Part shown: piece after piece, positions 47,973 through 59,577 of the stretch
How positions within the stretch are numbered: the stretch's first letter is position 1
How the letters are laid out: each line of letters opens with the position of its first letter
Assembly: GCA_015501055.1 (NCBI GenBank)
Contig: JADNYV010000110.1
Coordinates: 53,317-117,316 of the forward strand
Reading direction: 5' to 3'
Length of the DNA stretch: 64,000 bases
From: Mucidula mucida
Taxonomy: Eukaryota; Basidiomycota; Agaricomycetes; Agaricales; Physalacriaceae
The notes under the pieces: model-generated
What the model saw: the letters and a program-made list of their open reading frames with translations, nothing else
Told to the model about the DNA's origin: nothing
Databases searched by the model: none
Translations under genes and position numbers: made by a program

Positions 47973-49176
47973 ATGGGTCAACCGCTTTGGAGCATTCAGA
48001 TTGCAGAGTACGTCGTGCGCTGGGTGTGGGGTGGGTGGCTTGTTGCTGATGTCTTTTGTGCAATAGGATAGCTAGACGCGAGGAGGAAGAGAGCATGCCT
48101 GCGCTGCTGGACGTGTCGGACGATGACGATTCGGGATCAGACGTGTACAGTCATTTCTGTTCAGGCTGTTACCGCGGGATTGACTGACGGTGTGGTGTTT
48201 TTAGTTCTGAGTCGGAAGCTGAGGAGACGGATTCGGATGATCCTCTGGTGGTAGACTTTGGGAGGTCTAGGAACGAGAGCGCAAGACGCGATGCACCGTA
48301 CGTCGGATTCAATTCCTTTGAGGTGTGATGCTGATACTGATATATCGTGCACAGTGTACAGACGAGAACCTCTCCTCCTCCAGCCTTAGAAGCCCAAGGG
48401 TGAGTCTCCGCAGTCCTCATTCAAGAATACATATTGACAATCATCGTCAAGCTCGCGACACCCATCATCGATCCCCACCGCAGGCCCATCTTCCCAACAA
48501 GGCGACACCCTAGAGATGTATGTAAACCTCGCATCCCATTTTGCCCACTGACGAATACATACCTCTACACAGGAGACACGCGCGAATGCCAGAAATCCGA
48601 CGCGCTCCGGTTATAAGAGCTATGTCCCCCGAAGCATTGGCCGAATTGCAAAGGTACTTGCTAGCAATCTACTAGCACTATCCTTTCACTAGGTCTCACA
48701 TATTGTACAGGTCGACCGAGGCGATGCTGCGAGCGCTGCCCGTGCATACGTCTTATTTTCCGCCGATAAGGCCGTCACAGCTAGACCTTCCTGCGCCGCC
48801 GCGCAATGGTCCTGCACCGAATGAAGCGGAGGAGGCGCGCGCGCGCGGGCTGTTGCCTAGTCTAGTTCCGCCACTGTGGTCTCCACAGCCAGCAAATGTT
48901 TCGGGGCGCAATGTTTCTGCACCTCTGCTACCAGGGAATACGGGCGCGCGCGGGCAGCTGCCTGTACTGCCGGCGCAACTACAGCCAGCAAACTTGGTGG
49001 CGCGCGATGTTTCTGCACCTCCGCCCACGGGCGGAGCAGGGTTCCTTGTCGATAGGGAGTACGCTGTGAGTTTGACGCCGCCCCAGCCTACTTTTGCTAC
49101 TCAGAGCGTCACCCCTCCGGAAGGGTTCGTGGACACGCAGGCGCCGCGGGAGCCAGAGTCTCGGGATGAGCAGTAG
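47973..49176 (+). CDS. hypothetical acidic and proline-rich protein with an internal repeat
   Basis: Not a family I recognise. Exon 1 is tiny (MGQPLWSIQIA, from 47973) and joins across a GTACGT...AATAG intron to IARREEEESMPALLDVSDDD. After another intron come SESEAEETDSDDPLVVDFGR and further small exons. The large last exon (48712-49176) is Pro/Ala-rich and holds two copies of a ~33-residue unit: LLPSLVPPLWSPQPANVSGR...VSAPLLPG, then QLPVLPAQLQPANLVARD...VSAPPPTG. The whole protein looks disordered. No signal peptide or membrane helix. The TATA box and clean first splice support the start. Function cannot be inferred. Confidence 0.6.
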
Positions 49177-49520
49177 ATGCTCAGGTTGTCGTATATGTCC
49201 TTGTATATAATTCTTATTCTCATCTATGTTACTCTATTTCTCTGTTATTCTGTTATCCGTTTCCTGTGTGCGTGAAGCTGAGATCTAGGAACATCTGCGT
49301 CTGGTCACCAATTTTCTCGCACATCCCCCGCCTTGCAAAAGATATGTTTTAGGTACTTCGTCAGAGGTTTGTCAACAAAGCGCAGGTGATTTCACAAAGT
49401 AGTAACAAAGAAACTTTTTGGGTATAACGAGTCAAACATGATGAGGGTATCTTTACAGCTCCTTCAGCCTATGTTGCATTCATTCCTCAACATCACCGAT
49501 CAAAACAAACGAGTATAGTA
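49177..49520. other. convergent 3' intergenic region
   Basis: T-rich 3' flank between two convergent genes. No gene. Confidence 0.5.
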
Positions 49521-50457
49521 TTAACACTTACCTTCGACTATCAAAGAATCATCTTCCTCTTGACTGCTGTGGCGGCGTTTGACGCGGGGCGGGCCTTTCC
49601 CCAATGCCCTGAATTTTATACGCTGCAGTTTAAGCTGTCGATACACCTTAGCGCGAAGAAAACGACGAGGAGCAAGACACCACCAACCTCTCTATTCTTG
49701 ATCTCGAGCTCCGCCTTCAACCGTGCGATCTCACTATCCCGACTCTCCAATTCTTCAGCATGGCCTGCGTTATTGGACAGCGCTTGATCACGCGCCCTCT
49801 CCAGCCTCCTAACATGAGTGGCGTGCTCCTTTTCCATTTGCTTTCCTATTGCCATAAGCTGGTCACAGTACTGTTTCCCTTGAACAACACTGCGTTTGAG
49901 CCGCTCGACTTCCTTTTGCAACGACGCGTTCAATTCGCGTTCTAAATCAAGTGCCTGAACGAGTGGCGTAAAGTTCTGTTCTATTGTGTCTGTGGCTTCG
50001 CGTAGCTTGACCTGATATATATACGCGTCAATTTTCCAAATAGTTTCGGAAGTTTGTGAAAGAAAGTATATACCGAGAGCTCGTCGTCCAAGACCAAGTG
50101 CTGCGCCAGCTCCTTCGCACGAGCAGCAGAGCCCGATGGGTCAGAGCTCTTTGCCACAGCTGTAATACTACGAGCAATCCTTTCCGTCAGCTGAGCCGGG
50201 AGGTCGAGGAGCTCGGGGTATATCCGATGAGGCCGAATCTCATCTACCGTGTTCTTCGGCTGCTTGCATAAAGAGCAATAAGGCGAATTCCGCGTCGAAT
50301 TTGTGCACGCCCTGCAGAATCCGTGGCCTGGGACGTTTTCAGACGCTGTAGGCACAACAACGCTAAACGAGTTTTTACCGCAGAGAAGGAAGAGGAGCTC
50401 TTCTAGAGGGTAGATGTCCGGACAGATGGGACATTTGCAGAGCCAGGATGATTCCAT
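49521..50457 (-). CDS. RING-finger / coiled-coil protein
   Basis: The start at 50457 (MESSWLCKCPICPDIYPLEE) places a RING-like zinc finger at the N-terminus: CPIC, then GHGFCRACTNS, then YCSLCKQP, a C3HC4-type spacing with an enlarged first loop. A helical region follows (LTERIARSITAVAKSSDPSG). After an intron near 50010 comes a strong coiled coil (LERELNASLQKEVERLKRSV...MEKEHATHVRRLERARDQAL...EIARLKAELEIKNREV). The C-terminus after a last intron is basic (FRALGKGPPRVKRRHSS), with a tentative stop at 49521. RING proteins of this layout are usually E3 ubiquitin ligases that dimerise through the coil; the target is unknown. Confidence 0.7.
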
Positions 50458-52348
50458 GTGTGGGTATGTGAGCGGTCGAAGATAGAGTGAGAGTAGGTGA
50501 CCGCTGGACGTTGGGCAAGGAAGATAGTCAAGAGAAGTCAAGACGCGTGACGTCAACGAATTGTATTTGTTCGTATTTGTATAATACAACCGTCCTTAAG
50601 ACTCTTACTGTCAAGAGAGAGACGCGTCGTTGAGAGAAACGAGCATCGTCTGTTGAGTACTACTTACTTGAAACAAATCATTGATGCCAAAGTAACGTTA
50701 TTCCAGGTGCCAAGTGGGTAGTAATTGTAGTACTACTAGCACTACTTGCTACAGTACATAGATGGCGACCTGCACCAGAGTCACTGCTCAGAACTGGCCT
50801 TGGAATGCCGACGTTGTATATCTCGGTGTGCCTTCTCAATCCTCTGAAGGATCGGGCCCATGTTCTCTGGTTTGTTGTACCATTCCGAAATGTAGTTCAA
50901 CAATGGTGTCGGGGAAGCAGAAGAAAGCATGGAAAGCTGTTTCAAGACTCCCGGAGCAATAATACGGAAGATAATGTGCCAGGACCTAGATCATGACAAT
51001 CAGATATGTGTTTCTGTAACGGAGGAGAACAGTGTATACCAGTCAAAGTTCCTCCGAAGCTTGCGCATTTTGTCGGAGTGTACGATCTTATGCAGTAGCG
51101 GCACAGCGCATCAATACATGAGCCGTGGAGGAGACAAACGAAACATTGATTTGAGTGTCGGATGGTTGTGAGCGGCATGAAGTTTGAACGCGCCATGAGT
51201 TAAACTCGATGGATGGAACAAGTCGGTGGTAAAACAGGAGGGTCACAGAAAGACATTTCCCATCACCAACCCATCGAATTCTGTACGCAAAGGCGGAGTC
51301 TGGGTTACGCGCATCCAGGCCTTGGGTTCCTTTATAGCCATATACGCCAGTATATCGGGTTATGCGCCACCCACGACCGCGGTATTTCTCACGAGCGACA
51401 TCACTGATCGGAGGCACAGTCATGCCCAACTTCTGTTCGAATGTGGCCTTGTGGAAGAACGAGTATGCACGATTGTGATTTATGACACTCATTACAACCG
51501 CTGTGGTAAAAGGAGTCAGCGGAAATATCGATGGCTACTCATACAAACGTACTGGAATGGAAAGATAGAATGATTTGCAGCGGTGGGCCATCCGAGGCAA
51601 TAATATGAATCCTCTGCCTGCCTCAACCCAAGCATACAAACAGCGCAGCCTGTTCATGAAAGGAGAACGGGCCAGAGCCAGGATCCGGGGCTACATAACT
51701 AAAACCAATGCCATGTAGAAACTCGATGACCGGAGGAGCATAAGTGTTCTCGACAAGATGTGTCGTTGAGCGATCACGATGGAACGGAAGGAAGGTGGAA
51801 CGCGCAATGTCTCTACAGAAGGTGATGAAGTCCTCGTTCCTAATAGTTCCTCAAGAACGGGTGCTGCAGCGAGTGATAGGGCATCCGAAGGCGCGTTTCT
51901 TCCCTCAGGCGAGGGAAGTCCAGGAATATTGATGCATCCGCCCTCATGGAATCAATAACTATCAGATTCATAGTAGAAATGCAGGCCAACACGTACCGTT
52001 GAAAAGCGTGATATCGTTTGAAGAATCAATCTTGATGATGCAGAAGAAGTTGGGGAATCCAAAAGGCGAGAAACATGATATATATACTCTACACGGCGCG
52101 CAGACTTGATGGGGGGTACTCTGATAGCGGCGTAATTCACCCCGCGTTAGAGCGCCGTGCACCATGCAAGCAGCAAAGCGTAATGAAACTCATTCTAGGC
52201 CATCAACGTCATCAAGATCAGAAACTGAATCTTACTCCAGTCCATCATGTCCGCTGAGGTTCACACTCCTTTCCACGACGCGTAAATCGTAAATCAGAGC
52301 CCGAATATCATTTCTCTACCCCAGCGGCGTACACCAACAGTACTTCGC
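50458..52348. other. 1.9-kb stretch with only degenerate frames
   Basis: A minus-strand frame at 51088-51492 reads KATFEQKLGMTVPPISDVAR, REKYRGRGWRITRY and FNSWRVQTS, which looks protein-like. However, its frame ends quickly, neither side extends it by clean splicing, and I cannot name it. It may be a remnant of a hypothetical agaricomycete gene. The rest shows nothing recognisable. Confidence 0.35.
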
Positions 52349-54284
52349 TTAGCAGGCTTGCTCGCGTACCAAGGCCTGTAGTTGTTTCCCTCGCCAGACC
52401 GGAAGCATATGGTCTCGATACCCCACATGACCTTCACTAGAAGAACGCCGTCAACATCAACACAAAACACTTTACGAGTACGAGTAAGCACTTACCTCGT
52501 ATCGTACAGCTGTACGTGAAATTTCCTGACGAGGTGCGAAAAGATGAGATACAGTTCACACCATGCTAAACTGCAGCGACCTCATCGTGAGCCCGGGTCA
52601 GGAAACGCTAAAGGTGATAAGACATACTTCTGTCCTAAACAGCTTCGAGGACCTCTCGAGAAAACCACAAGATATTTCTCGAGCTGTTGCGCGTCGGACT
52701 GCATCCATCGTTCGGGTATGAACTTGTCGGGTATAGAGAAAACGGCAGGATTCCTCAGGAGGAACTTGGCTGACGTGCCAACTATCGCCTGTGTGGAGGG
52801 TAATACATGTTAAGCATCTCACTTGGCCTAACGTATTTCAAACGCACCCCCGCAGGCACTGCTACGCCGTCAATGACCGTATCCGCTTGTGCGATTCGAG
52901 GAAGCGCAACTGGCACTCCAGAACTCAGCCTGAGAGACTCTTTGATAACGCTCGTCTATGTAATACTTGTCAGTCAAAACTTGCGATTGCTGATTTGACC
53001 TTACCAAATAGGGTAGCTTCTCAACGACCTCGAACGCTACCGGTGTTTCCTTCTCCGGGTATGCATCTATCAGCTCCTCCAAGAGTTTCTTCTTTACCCG
53101 TTCGTCTGAAAAGATATGCAGCACGCCTGTTTCTATGGCGTTCGCGGTGGTGTCCGTGCCAGCGAAAAGAAGATTGAGCGCCTGTTCTTCTATCAAGCTC
53201 CACATACCCTCGCAATTGGGGGAAGATACTAACCTCTTCATGAAGCGACTTCCTCGACGGCCAATCCGTCCGCTTCGGCGTCTCGGGAAGAAGGTGGTGG
53301 TAGATCGTTTCGTGCTCCGCGCTGCGCAGGGAATCGGGGTTGTGGAGGATACCGTCGATCTGGGCTAATACGAAGCGATGAAGCTGGACGACGCCAATCA
53401 TGTCGCGATTTATGGCCTGCGCAAACCAATACGGGAGTCGTTTGAATAGGTGGAGAATGGGAAAATGCCTCGAAGCAGTCGCGATGGGTGTCGCTGGTCC
53501 AAGGCTGATCAGGATGGGATGCTTGAAGTCCGGTGTGGAAAGAGCCCCGAATGAGTTTCCGTAGCAGTACGCCGTGATAGTATCCATAGTAAGCGCTCTG
53601 AATCCTCGATGCAAGTTAACGGGTGCGTTGACTTTCGAGGACTCTCGAAGGCTTTCCATGAATAATTCAATCTGCAAATGTGTATGAGGAATCGGAACGA
53701 ATATTCGATGTGATTATGAAGAACCTTTTCCTGGATGACATGCTCAAGCTGAACGATGGCGCGCCGCGAGAATAAAGGGCTCATGATGTTACGTCTTTGC
53801 TTGTGCTTCTGAACGTCGACGAGTCCAAATGAGGATTCGTCTTCGCCAAAGGATCTGTAGAACTGTGGATCCTTGGTAAATCCAGACCGGGCAGTGTAGA
53901 TGGCGAAATATGCTTCAGGACTGCAGAAGTGTAACTGTAGATCCGTGAGCGTCTATACAAACCGGGAAACTCGGGGAACGGATACTGACCTCGTTCGGGC
54001 GCGTTCTGACGACGGGACCTAATGGTGTTGGGTTTAGAACGAGGAAGAAATCGCACATTTCCGAACGCACCATAAATGTTGTGTAAGTCTTTCAGATGCG
54101 TGGTGAAATAGCCATCTTTCCAGATGTCGTGATAAGCCTGATACCAGCCACTGACGGCTCCCAGACGAGGGCCAGGGACCGCCCTCAGCGGATGGAAATA
54201 TAATCTGTAAATCACCACGATGGCGCAATACGCAATAGAGAAAGCTAGGAGTAACGACACATGCATATTCAACAAGGGGGACAA
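52349..54284 (-). CDS. Cytochrome P450 monooxygenase (P450-5)
   Basis: The start MSPLLNMHVSLLLAFSIAYC at 54284 gives a membrane anchor, then FHPLRAVPGPRLGAVSGWYQ. Further landmarks: [37 protein letters not shown], the I-helix FAGTDTTANAIETGVLHIF, PERW in FIPERWMQSDAQQ, and the haem loop FSRGPRSCLGQK at about 52635-52670. The end is GYRDHMLPVWRGKQLQALVR, stop at 52349; the downstream frame at 52294-52491 is a shadow. The most diverged of the five P450s but clearly the same family. Reads in frame through its exons. Substrate unknown. Confidence 0.9.
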
Positions 54285-54341
54285 GAGGATGAGGTGGAAG
54301 GATGTAATGGCCGCTTTTCACCCACCGAGAGGTCAACGTCG

Positions 54342-54349
54342 TTTTTATA
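54342..54349 (-). promoter_or_regulatory. TATA box of P450-5
   Basis: TATAAAAA on the minus strand, about 60 nt upstream of the ATG at 54284. Confidence 0.5.
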
Positions 54350-54660
54350 TCAGACGCAGTATTCCGAATTGAGGATAATAAGCGCTCTAACCAATTCGTA
54401 GATGCGTACTAGTCCAAAACGAGATGCGCAGTACATGTCTGACGGAGCAATTCCGATGCTTGGAGTCCGTGGAGGCTGTCGTTCCCAAGCACCCTCGCGC
54501 TTTCTCGATTCACTAGCCACAAAGCTCCGATGGACCATCAATATGAAAAGTATTTAAAACCCACCGGAACAACCAGACCCGAACACGCGCGACCTACGTG
54601 AGAGTAAAAGTCGATGTGTTTTCGTATTGAAGCACTTTCATACATGAAGAATTAGCCAAT
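54350..54660. other. intergenic, no gene
   Basis: Spacer between the P450-5 promoter and the 3' end of the AIF-like gene. Nothing recognised. Confidence 0.5.
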
Positions 54661-56056
54661 CTATAACGTATAATCAGTAACACCAGGCGCCCGTTTGTTC
54701 CACTGGAACTCGCATCCAACGTCCAACTTTCCTTCGTCGTGGAAAGTCGCTGACGGTTCGCCTTCTGGTTCAGCTGGATTTCTGAACAAGACTTTGTGAC
54801 GCTAGATATCCATTAGTAACATTCCTTGCTATCGGGCAAAGGGCATAGATACTCACGAGGCCAAGGGAGAGTTGAATGCCCGGTGGATATGGAACGTACG
54901 GTTCCAGCTCCTCTCCGCTCTTCGCAATCAGTTTCTGGATGTTGTTGACGACGACGTCTGCTTGGAAATACGCTGGTCGTGCAGCTTTATGCGCGCCGGT
55001 CTCGGCTACGTCGCCCATTGAAAACACCTTCGGGAACCGCTCGTCGATAATCTGCAGCGTCGGCTTCACCACAACGAACTTGGTCTTCGGGTCCACAGAC
55101 ATGGGCGAAAGGGAAAGGAGAGGCGCGCTCAAAGGGATGGCACCATTGCATTGAAACTGTGATTGGTTGAAAGGCGGCTCAAGCAAGCGTTAACGAGACA
55201 CGTACGACGTAGTCTGTGCTGACCTCACTTCCGTCAGCTAGTGTCACTATAAAATCGGTGCCATCGTTCGGGAAACCGTCTTCTGGAATTCGTATCCGTT
55301 GACCTGTAATCACGTCGATGCCAAGGTGGGCGCATCGCTTCATAACGATATCATGCAGTCCCGGATGGAAGCGATTCATGAGCTTGGGACGGGAATGGAT
55401 TAGTGTGACCTTCTTAGTAGGGTCTACCTCCTTAAGGTCGGTAGCAACTTCTATATGAACGCGTTAGCACGTTCAATTGAATGCACGGAATAGCACTTAC
55501 GAACCCCGTAGGCACCGCCGCCAACAACAATAACGTGCTTCGCGCGTCGCATTTCTTGCTGAGATGATTGCAGCCTCTTCACACCTTCGAGCTTGGTCTC
55601 CGGTACCGAAGGTCCAGGCGCTCCTGTGCCCGTTGCGAAGATCAAGAATTCGTATGGTATTCTCTCGCCCGACTGCAAACAGACCTCTCCTGGGATGATC
55701 TTTTCAGCGATACCGGAGATGAAGGTGACTGATCCAGGAGGGCAAGCGTGAAATGCGTTATCATAAGGTATGAACGCTCGTTGCTCCAGGTCTGAAACGA
55801 CACTGAAGCGCGGGAACGCGAATAGATGCTGAGGTTGACGTATTATTAGTACTCATATACCGGAAGCGGGAAGGGTGCTCACCTGGAAGTGAGTATTCTT
55901 CTCAAGGATGACTATCTGGTGGGTCTCGTGTACAGCAAGCGCTAGCACCTCCGCTATCCTTGTTCCTACACAAAGCTATCGTTTACACTTCCTGGCTACA
56001 GAAGGCGACTTACCGACATAGCTACCACCGACGACCACGATATTTGGCTTGGACAT
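54661..56056 (-). CDS. AIF/AMID-like FAD-dependent pyridine nucleotide oxidoreductase
   Basis: The start at 56056 gives MSKPNIVVVGGSYVG, the N-terminal FAD Rossmann motif (GGSYVG). Exons then give EVLALAVHETHQIVILEKNT, FAFPRFSVVS, YEFLIFATGTGAPGP and the second, NAD(P)H-binding, Rossmann motif HVIVVGGGAYGV. Next are VTLIHSRPKLM, FIVTLADGSEVSTDYVV and the C-terminal FAD motif with its conserved Asp (FPKVFSMGDVAETGAHKAAR). The stop is at 54661. Layout and length match the apoptosis-inducing-factor-like (AMID/FSP1-type) oxidoreductases, which reduce quinones or act as NADH oxidases. Subcellular site cannot be told; no clear signal or C-terminal anchor. Introns about 50 nt, all in frame. Confidence 0.85.
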
Positions 56057-56291
56057 GATATAGTGGTTCCGAAAGTTGGGGGTTCTAGAGCTCCATCGCG
56101 CAGGCCAGTCATGGTTTTATGCAAATTTTGGAATGGATCGCGTGTTTTGAGAATGTGCCTTATCTGATAAGATGATTCAGCTCCGATATCCCGAAAGTGA
56201 CTAATCTGATATCGGCACAAGGACCATCTCAGTCGCGAATGACGACCACGACGTCGACAATGTCACGCCGGTCGGTCAGAATAAGCCACGG

Positions 56292-57596
56292 ATGAGAAAT
56301 GAATGGATGAACCCCCACCACCACCTCCCGCACCTATTTCCATTGCCAGTCACTCGATTCGTCAATGAGGCAGATCCTGCAGCCAGTATAGTCTCTCCAC
56401 CCTCCTCGTCTCGCAAAAAGGCGTTGAAGGCAAAGCCCCAGCCAGTTCTCGATGACCCAACTGGGAATCATCGCCGCACTCAATTTTCTGCCAAGCAGCT
56501 GTTGACAATGGCTCGTGCTGCTCAAGATATCGATCTTTTCACTGTGCCTCGGGGCGAGAAGACGGCTCGTCAGAAAGTCTTTGCGCAGAAGTGCAACAAA
56601 GCGGGTCTCGTTGGTTCCGTGCCACTTCTCCTCGAACATTTGGATGAAATGATGCAATGGCAAGCGGTATGACTGATCTCTACACGGCTCTTTCACTCGC
56701 TTATAATGCTTTAGGATCCTGATAAGTTTCCGGCACTTGATAAGCTTCTTCACAAGTTCCCGTGCTTTGGTGCTCCCCTCGATGCGTTATGTGAGGCGAA
56801 GATAGCTACCGCCAAACTTTCCGAAACGCAGAAGGCGAAAAAGTCGCAGGTAAGTCTTTATTTGTCGCATCGTTATTGATCTAACATCATTCATAGAAAA
56901 ACAAAGAAGACAAGGAGGGTGGGCGAATGATCCAGTTAATGGCTGCTGCACGCTCACAGAAGCATCTCACCCGGCTTTTGTTGAGTTCCGATGATGACGA
57001 GGACAGCGATGATGCACCTGTTATTGTAGGCGATATCTCACACACAGTAACCGAGAATGCAGACCAAGGCAATATTCGACCCACTGTCATTTCAGAGAAG
57101 GAGAACACTAGTCCAGCCACTACCGACAAGAAGAACGTGCAGTTTGATGCCACTGCCGCCGCCGCGCCTACCACCCCAGTTGCCCCTGCCCCAACCACTG
57201 CACTTGGTGATGCAACGAATACGAGCGCGTCTCCCTCCAGTGGCAAGCGTTCAGCGGCAGACGCGTCTTTTGCAGATGACGAAGCTTTGCCAACGAAGAA
57301 GCCTCAGCTCCTCAAGAAGACAGCCAAGAACCAAGCGTCAACGCACTGCGGCGTCAGCGGTGTTATTGTTGTCGTCTTCCTCATTTGATTTTGCTGCATA
57401 TGCCAAACAGCAGCAGGAAGCGCAGACGGAAATGGTGAGCGAGCAACGCAGTCGGTGGAAGAAGCAAGACGAGATGAACTTGCGGCTCTTGTCAACAATG
57501 GAAGATGGTAATAAAATTGTCAAGAAGGGCATTGAGTCACAGGCCGAAGGCGTAAAGAGTCTGGTTGGTGTGCTTGCAGCATTTTTGAAGAACTAA
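56292..57596 (+). CDS. PIF/Harbinger accessory ORF (DNA-binding partner protein)
   Basis: Lies tail-to-tail with the Harbinger transposase, with 170 bp between the stops, as accessory proteins often do in this superfamily. The middle of exon 1 (RRTQFSAKQLLTMARAAQDI...EKTARQKVFAQKCNKAGL) looks like the short helical DNA-binding domain found in such ORFs. Exon 2 gives PDKFPALDKLLHKFPCFGAP and exon 3 NKEDKEGGRMIQLMAAARS. A Ser/Thr/Ala/Pro-rich linker follows. The C-terminal coiled coil (AAYAKQQQEAQTEMVSEQRS...MEDGNKIVKKGIESQAEGVK) is reached after a one-base slip near 57335-57345. By analogy it would act with the transposase in DNA binding or nuclear import; that is inference from position. Confidence 0.6.
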
Positions 57597-57603
57597 TGTC
57601 CTC

Positions 57604-57669
57604 TGTTACGATCTCATAGTTGTTACGCCTCTTATGTCTGTTGTTACGATCTCATAGTTACTACGCCTT
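57604..57669. repeat. two direct copies of a 27-bp unit
   Basis: TGTTACGATCTCATAGTT followed by TACGCCT occurs at 57604-57630 and again at 57643-57669, between the two convergent Harbinger genes. Confidence 0.75.
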
Positions 57670-57765
57670 GTATAATCCTTTGCCGTACATACTTAATACT
57701 CCTCTATTCCCATTTATCTACAGTTGTTTACTACATAGCTATGTTTTGTTTAAGGGTAGTTATAG

Positions 57766-59572
57766 TTAATGTGCCGGAGGATGTAAGTACTCTGATAAAC
57801 GCGGAGGATGACAAGTAAAGTACTGAGCAACCTGATTTGGATGTAGACAGTTGAGGCAGTTTGTAAGTAAGACACCTACACGATAGTATCGGCCAACTGG
57901 AGAAGAATATAGGCGATGTTTCCATCCCGCATTCAAATACGGCCAGGTATTTACCTCAATTCCAAACCTGTGCTCAACCTCAATCCGCACTGCAGACAAC
58001 TGTGCGTTGAAGTGCTCCTCAACAGCGGTCCGCTCCCCTTCTCCTGCAAATGGACTCAGCAAGTGATGACCGAGGCCGTATGCCGGATCCCCAAAGATCT
58101 GGAAGTATTGCTCCTCTATTGGCGCATTTTCCGGCACATTTTCCGGAACTGCAAACTCGGCCAGACGCTCGACAATCCCACTTTCCGCCAAGAGTGCGTT
58201 ATCGTTACGCCTGCCCTCGATTGCACCATAGAGATGACCAAAGAGGCCATTTGGAAGCATAAGGGCTTGGAACTTCAGTGCATGATGCTTCTTGTGCCCG
58301 TTATACGCGATCCGCTGGTGCCAAGTCGGATGTGCAATCCTTCGAATGGTGCAGTCAATGAAACCAAATACATGCTTTGTGGGGGCACCGCGGGAATGAA
58401 TGGCATCTGCATATTTGAGGAGCTGAGAGGGATGAAGGAGATGTTCGTGGTCATATTCCAAGAGATGCTCCCACTCGTCATCCAAGAACTCAACCAATTC
58501 ATTGATGATTTCAGATAGAGAAGAGATGGAGTGATTGTATTGGATAGTCAGATCAAAAAGATTGCCGGCAGAACGGAAACAAGCGCAGAGGATACAGAAT
58601 GCTTTGAGACCACTAAATACGTAGCTCCCACGCGTCTTTATGGTCTCTGGAATGCAGAGGCCCTCCACCATCTCTTGGATATCCGGATACGACATCCTAA
58701 TACATGTCAGTGCATGTTAACAAAGGCAATAGAAACACGCACCCAAAGCGATAACACAGATCCGCCTAGGGATGTGCGCCGTACCATATGTACGGTGCAT
58801 ATGGTACGGCATACAGGTTACGGTACCCATACCATGAGCAATCTTGGAGTACGGTCAATGGATCGGTCATACGGCCGTGATACGGTCACTCACCTGGTGG
58901 GGTTAGATCGTCTTCAAATCGCTATCCATCCAGTAGCAGACCCCTCATGTAGAGTACCAAGGACAAACACAATCTGATGCTGGCTGAAATGTGTTGTGGA
59001 TGTCGCTTGAAGACCTTGCCAGCAATGGCTTGTCCCAATCGGGACACCTACCACGTGGACCATCTTGTTGATGAACAACAACGTTCTTGGTGCATTTGGC
59101 CTCCCGGACCACCCATTTACTGTCCGGAAAACATTAAAGGACATGAATCAACTTTTCTGGTGCAGTGTTTGAGCATTGAAGCTGCCTGAATGACTGTCTT
59201 TCAGTGGTAATGGCTGAAGTAGGCTCCTTTCGGGCCCAAAGGTGACTTGTCAACTTATCCACACATCGAGAAAAACTAACTACATACTGACAGGTCAATA
59301 ACTCTCGATATTTATAACTGAACGCTACACTACGGCCGTGTTCCGGCCGTTACGGACCATATCTTACGGCCGTAAACCAAATACGGGTGGGCAACTTACG
59401 GCCGCACCCATAACGGTACGGCGCACATCCCTAGATCCGCCTTGGTACATGTCTGAAGCCATTCATCGGTAATCCGTTCACCTCCTTGCTGCGGGCGGGC
59501 AGCAGCACAAGGCTCTCCCATGTTATCAGCTGTCTGATTCTTCCATTCCATGCCAGTAAGAAGCAGATCCAT
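57766..59572 (-). pseudogene. PIF/Harbinger transposase, split by a MITE
   Basis: A DDE endonuclease of the PIF/Harbinger superfamily (DDE_Tnp_4). The long exon 57766-58696 shows the catalytic blocks VFGFIDCTIRRIAHP (first Asp), GAIEGRRNDNALL (second Asp), QIFGDPAYGLGHH, and VEHRFGIEVNTW (Glu). Exon 1 starts at 59572 (MDLLLTGMEWKNQ) and is cut after TCTKADL by a hAT-like MITE. Removing the MITE and one 8-bp repeat gives an unbroken TKADLCYRFG, which then splices (intron 58697-58742) to MSYPDIQEMVEGL. So the gene was intact before the insertion. An LTR lies only 5 bp upstream of the ATG at 59572, so its promoter is also gone. Terminal repeats of the Harbinger element were not located. Confidence 0.85.
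58767..59433. mobile_element. hAT-like MITE with 19-bp TIRs and 8-bp target duplication
   Basis: The left end TAGGGATGTGCGCCGTACC (58767-58785) is the exact reverse complement of 59415-59433. GATCCGCC flanks both ends (58759-58766 and 59434-59441). The TAGGG terminus and 8-bp duplication fit the hAT superfamily. The 667-bp interior has no protein frame but many copies of TACGGCCGT-like words and a small palindrome next to the left end, so it is non-autonomous. The intact TIRs and target duplication point to a fairly recent insertion. Confidence 0.9.
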
Positions 59573-59577
59573 CTGAA

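Noticed and set aside
52294..52491. 66-codon ORF at the 3' end of P450-5
   Set aside because: A shadow frame: the true P450 C-terminus (GYRDHMLPVWRGK) is in another frame and stops at 52349.
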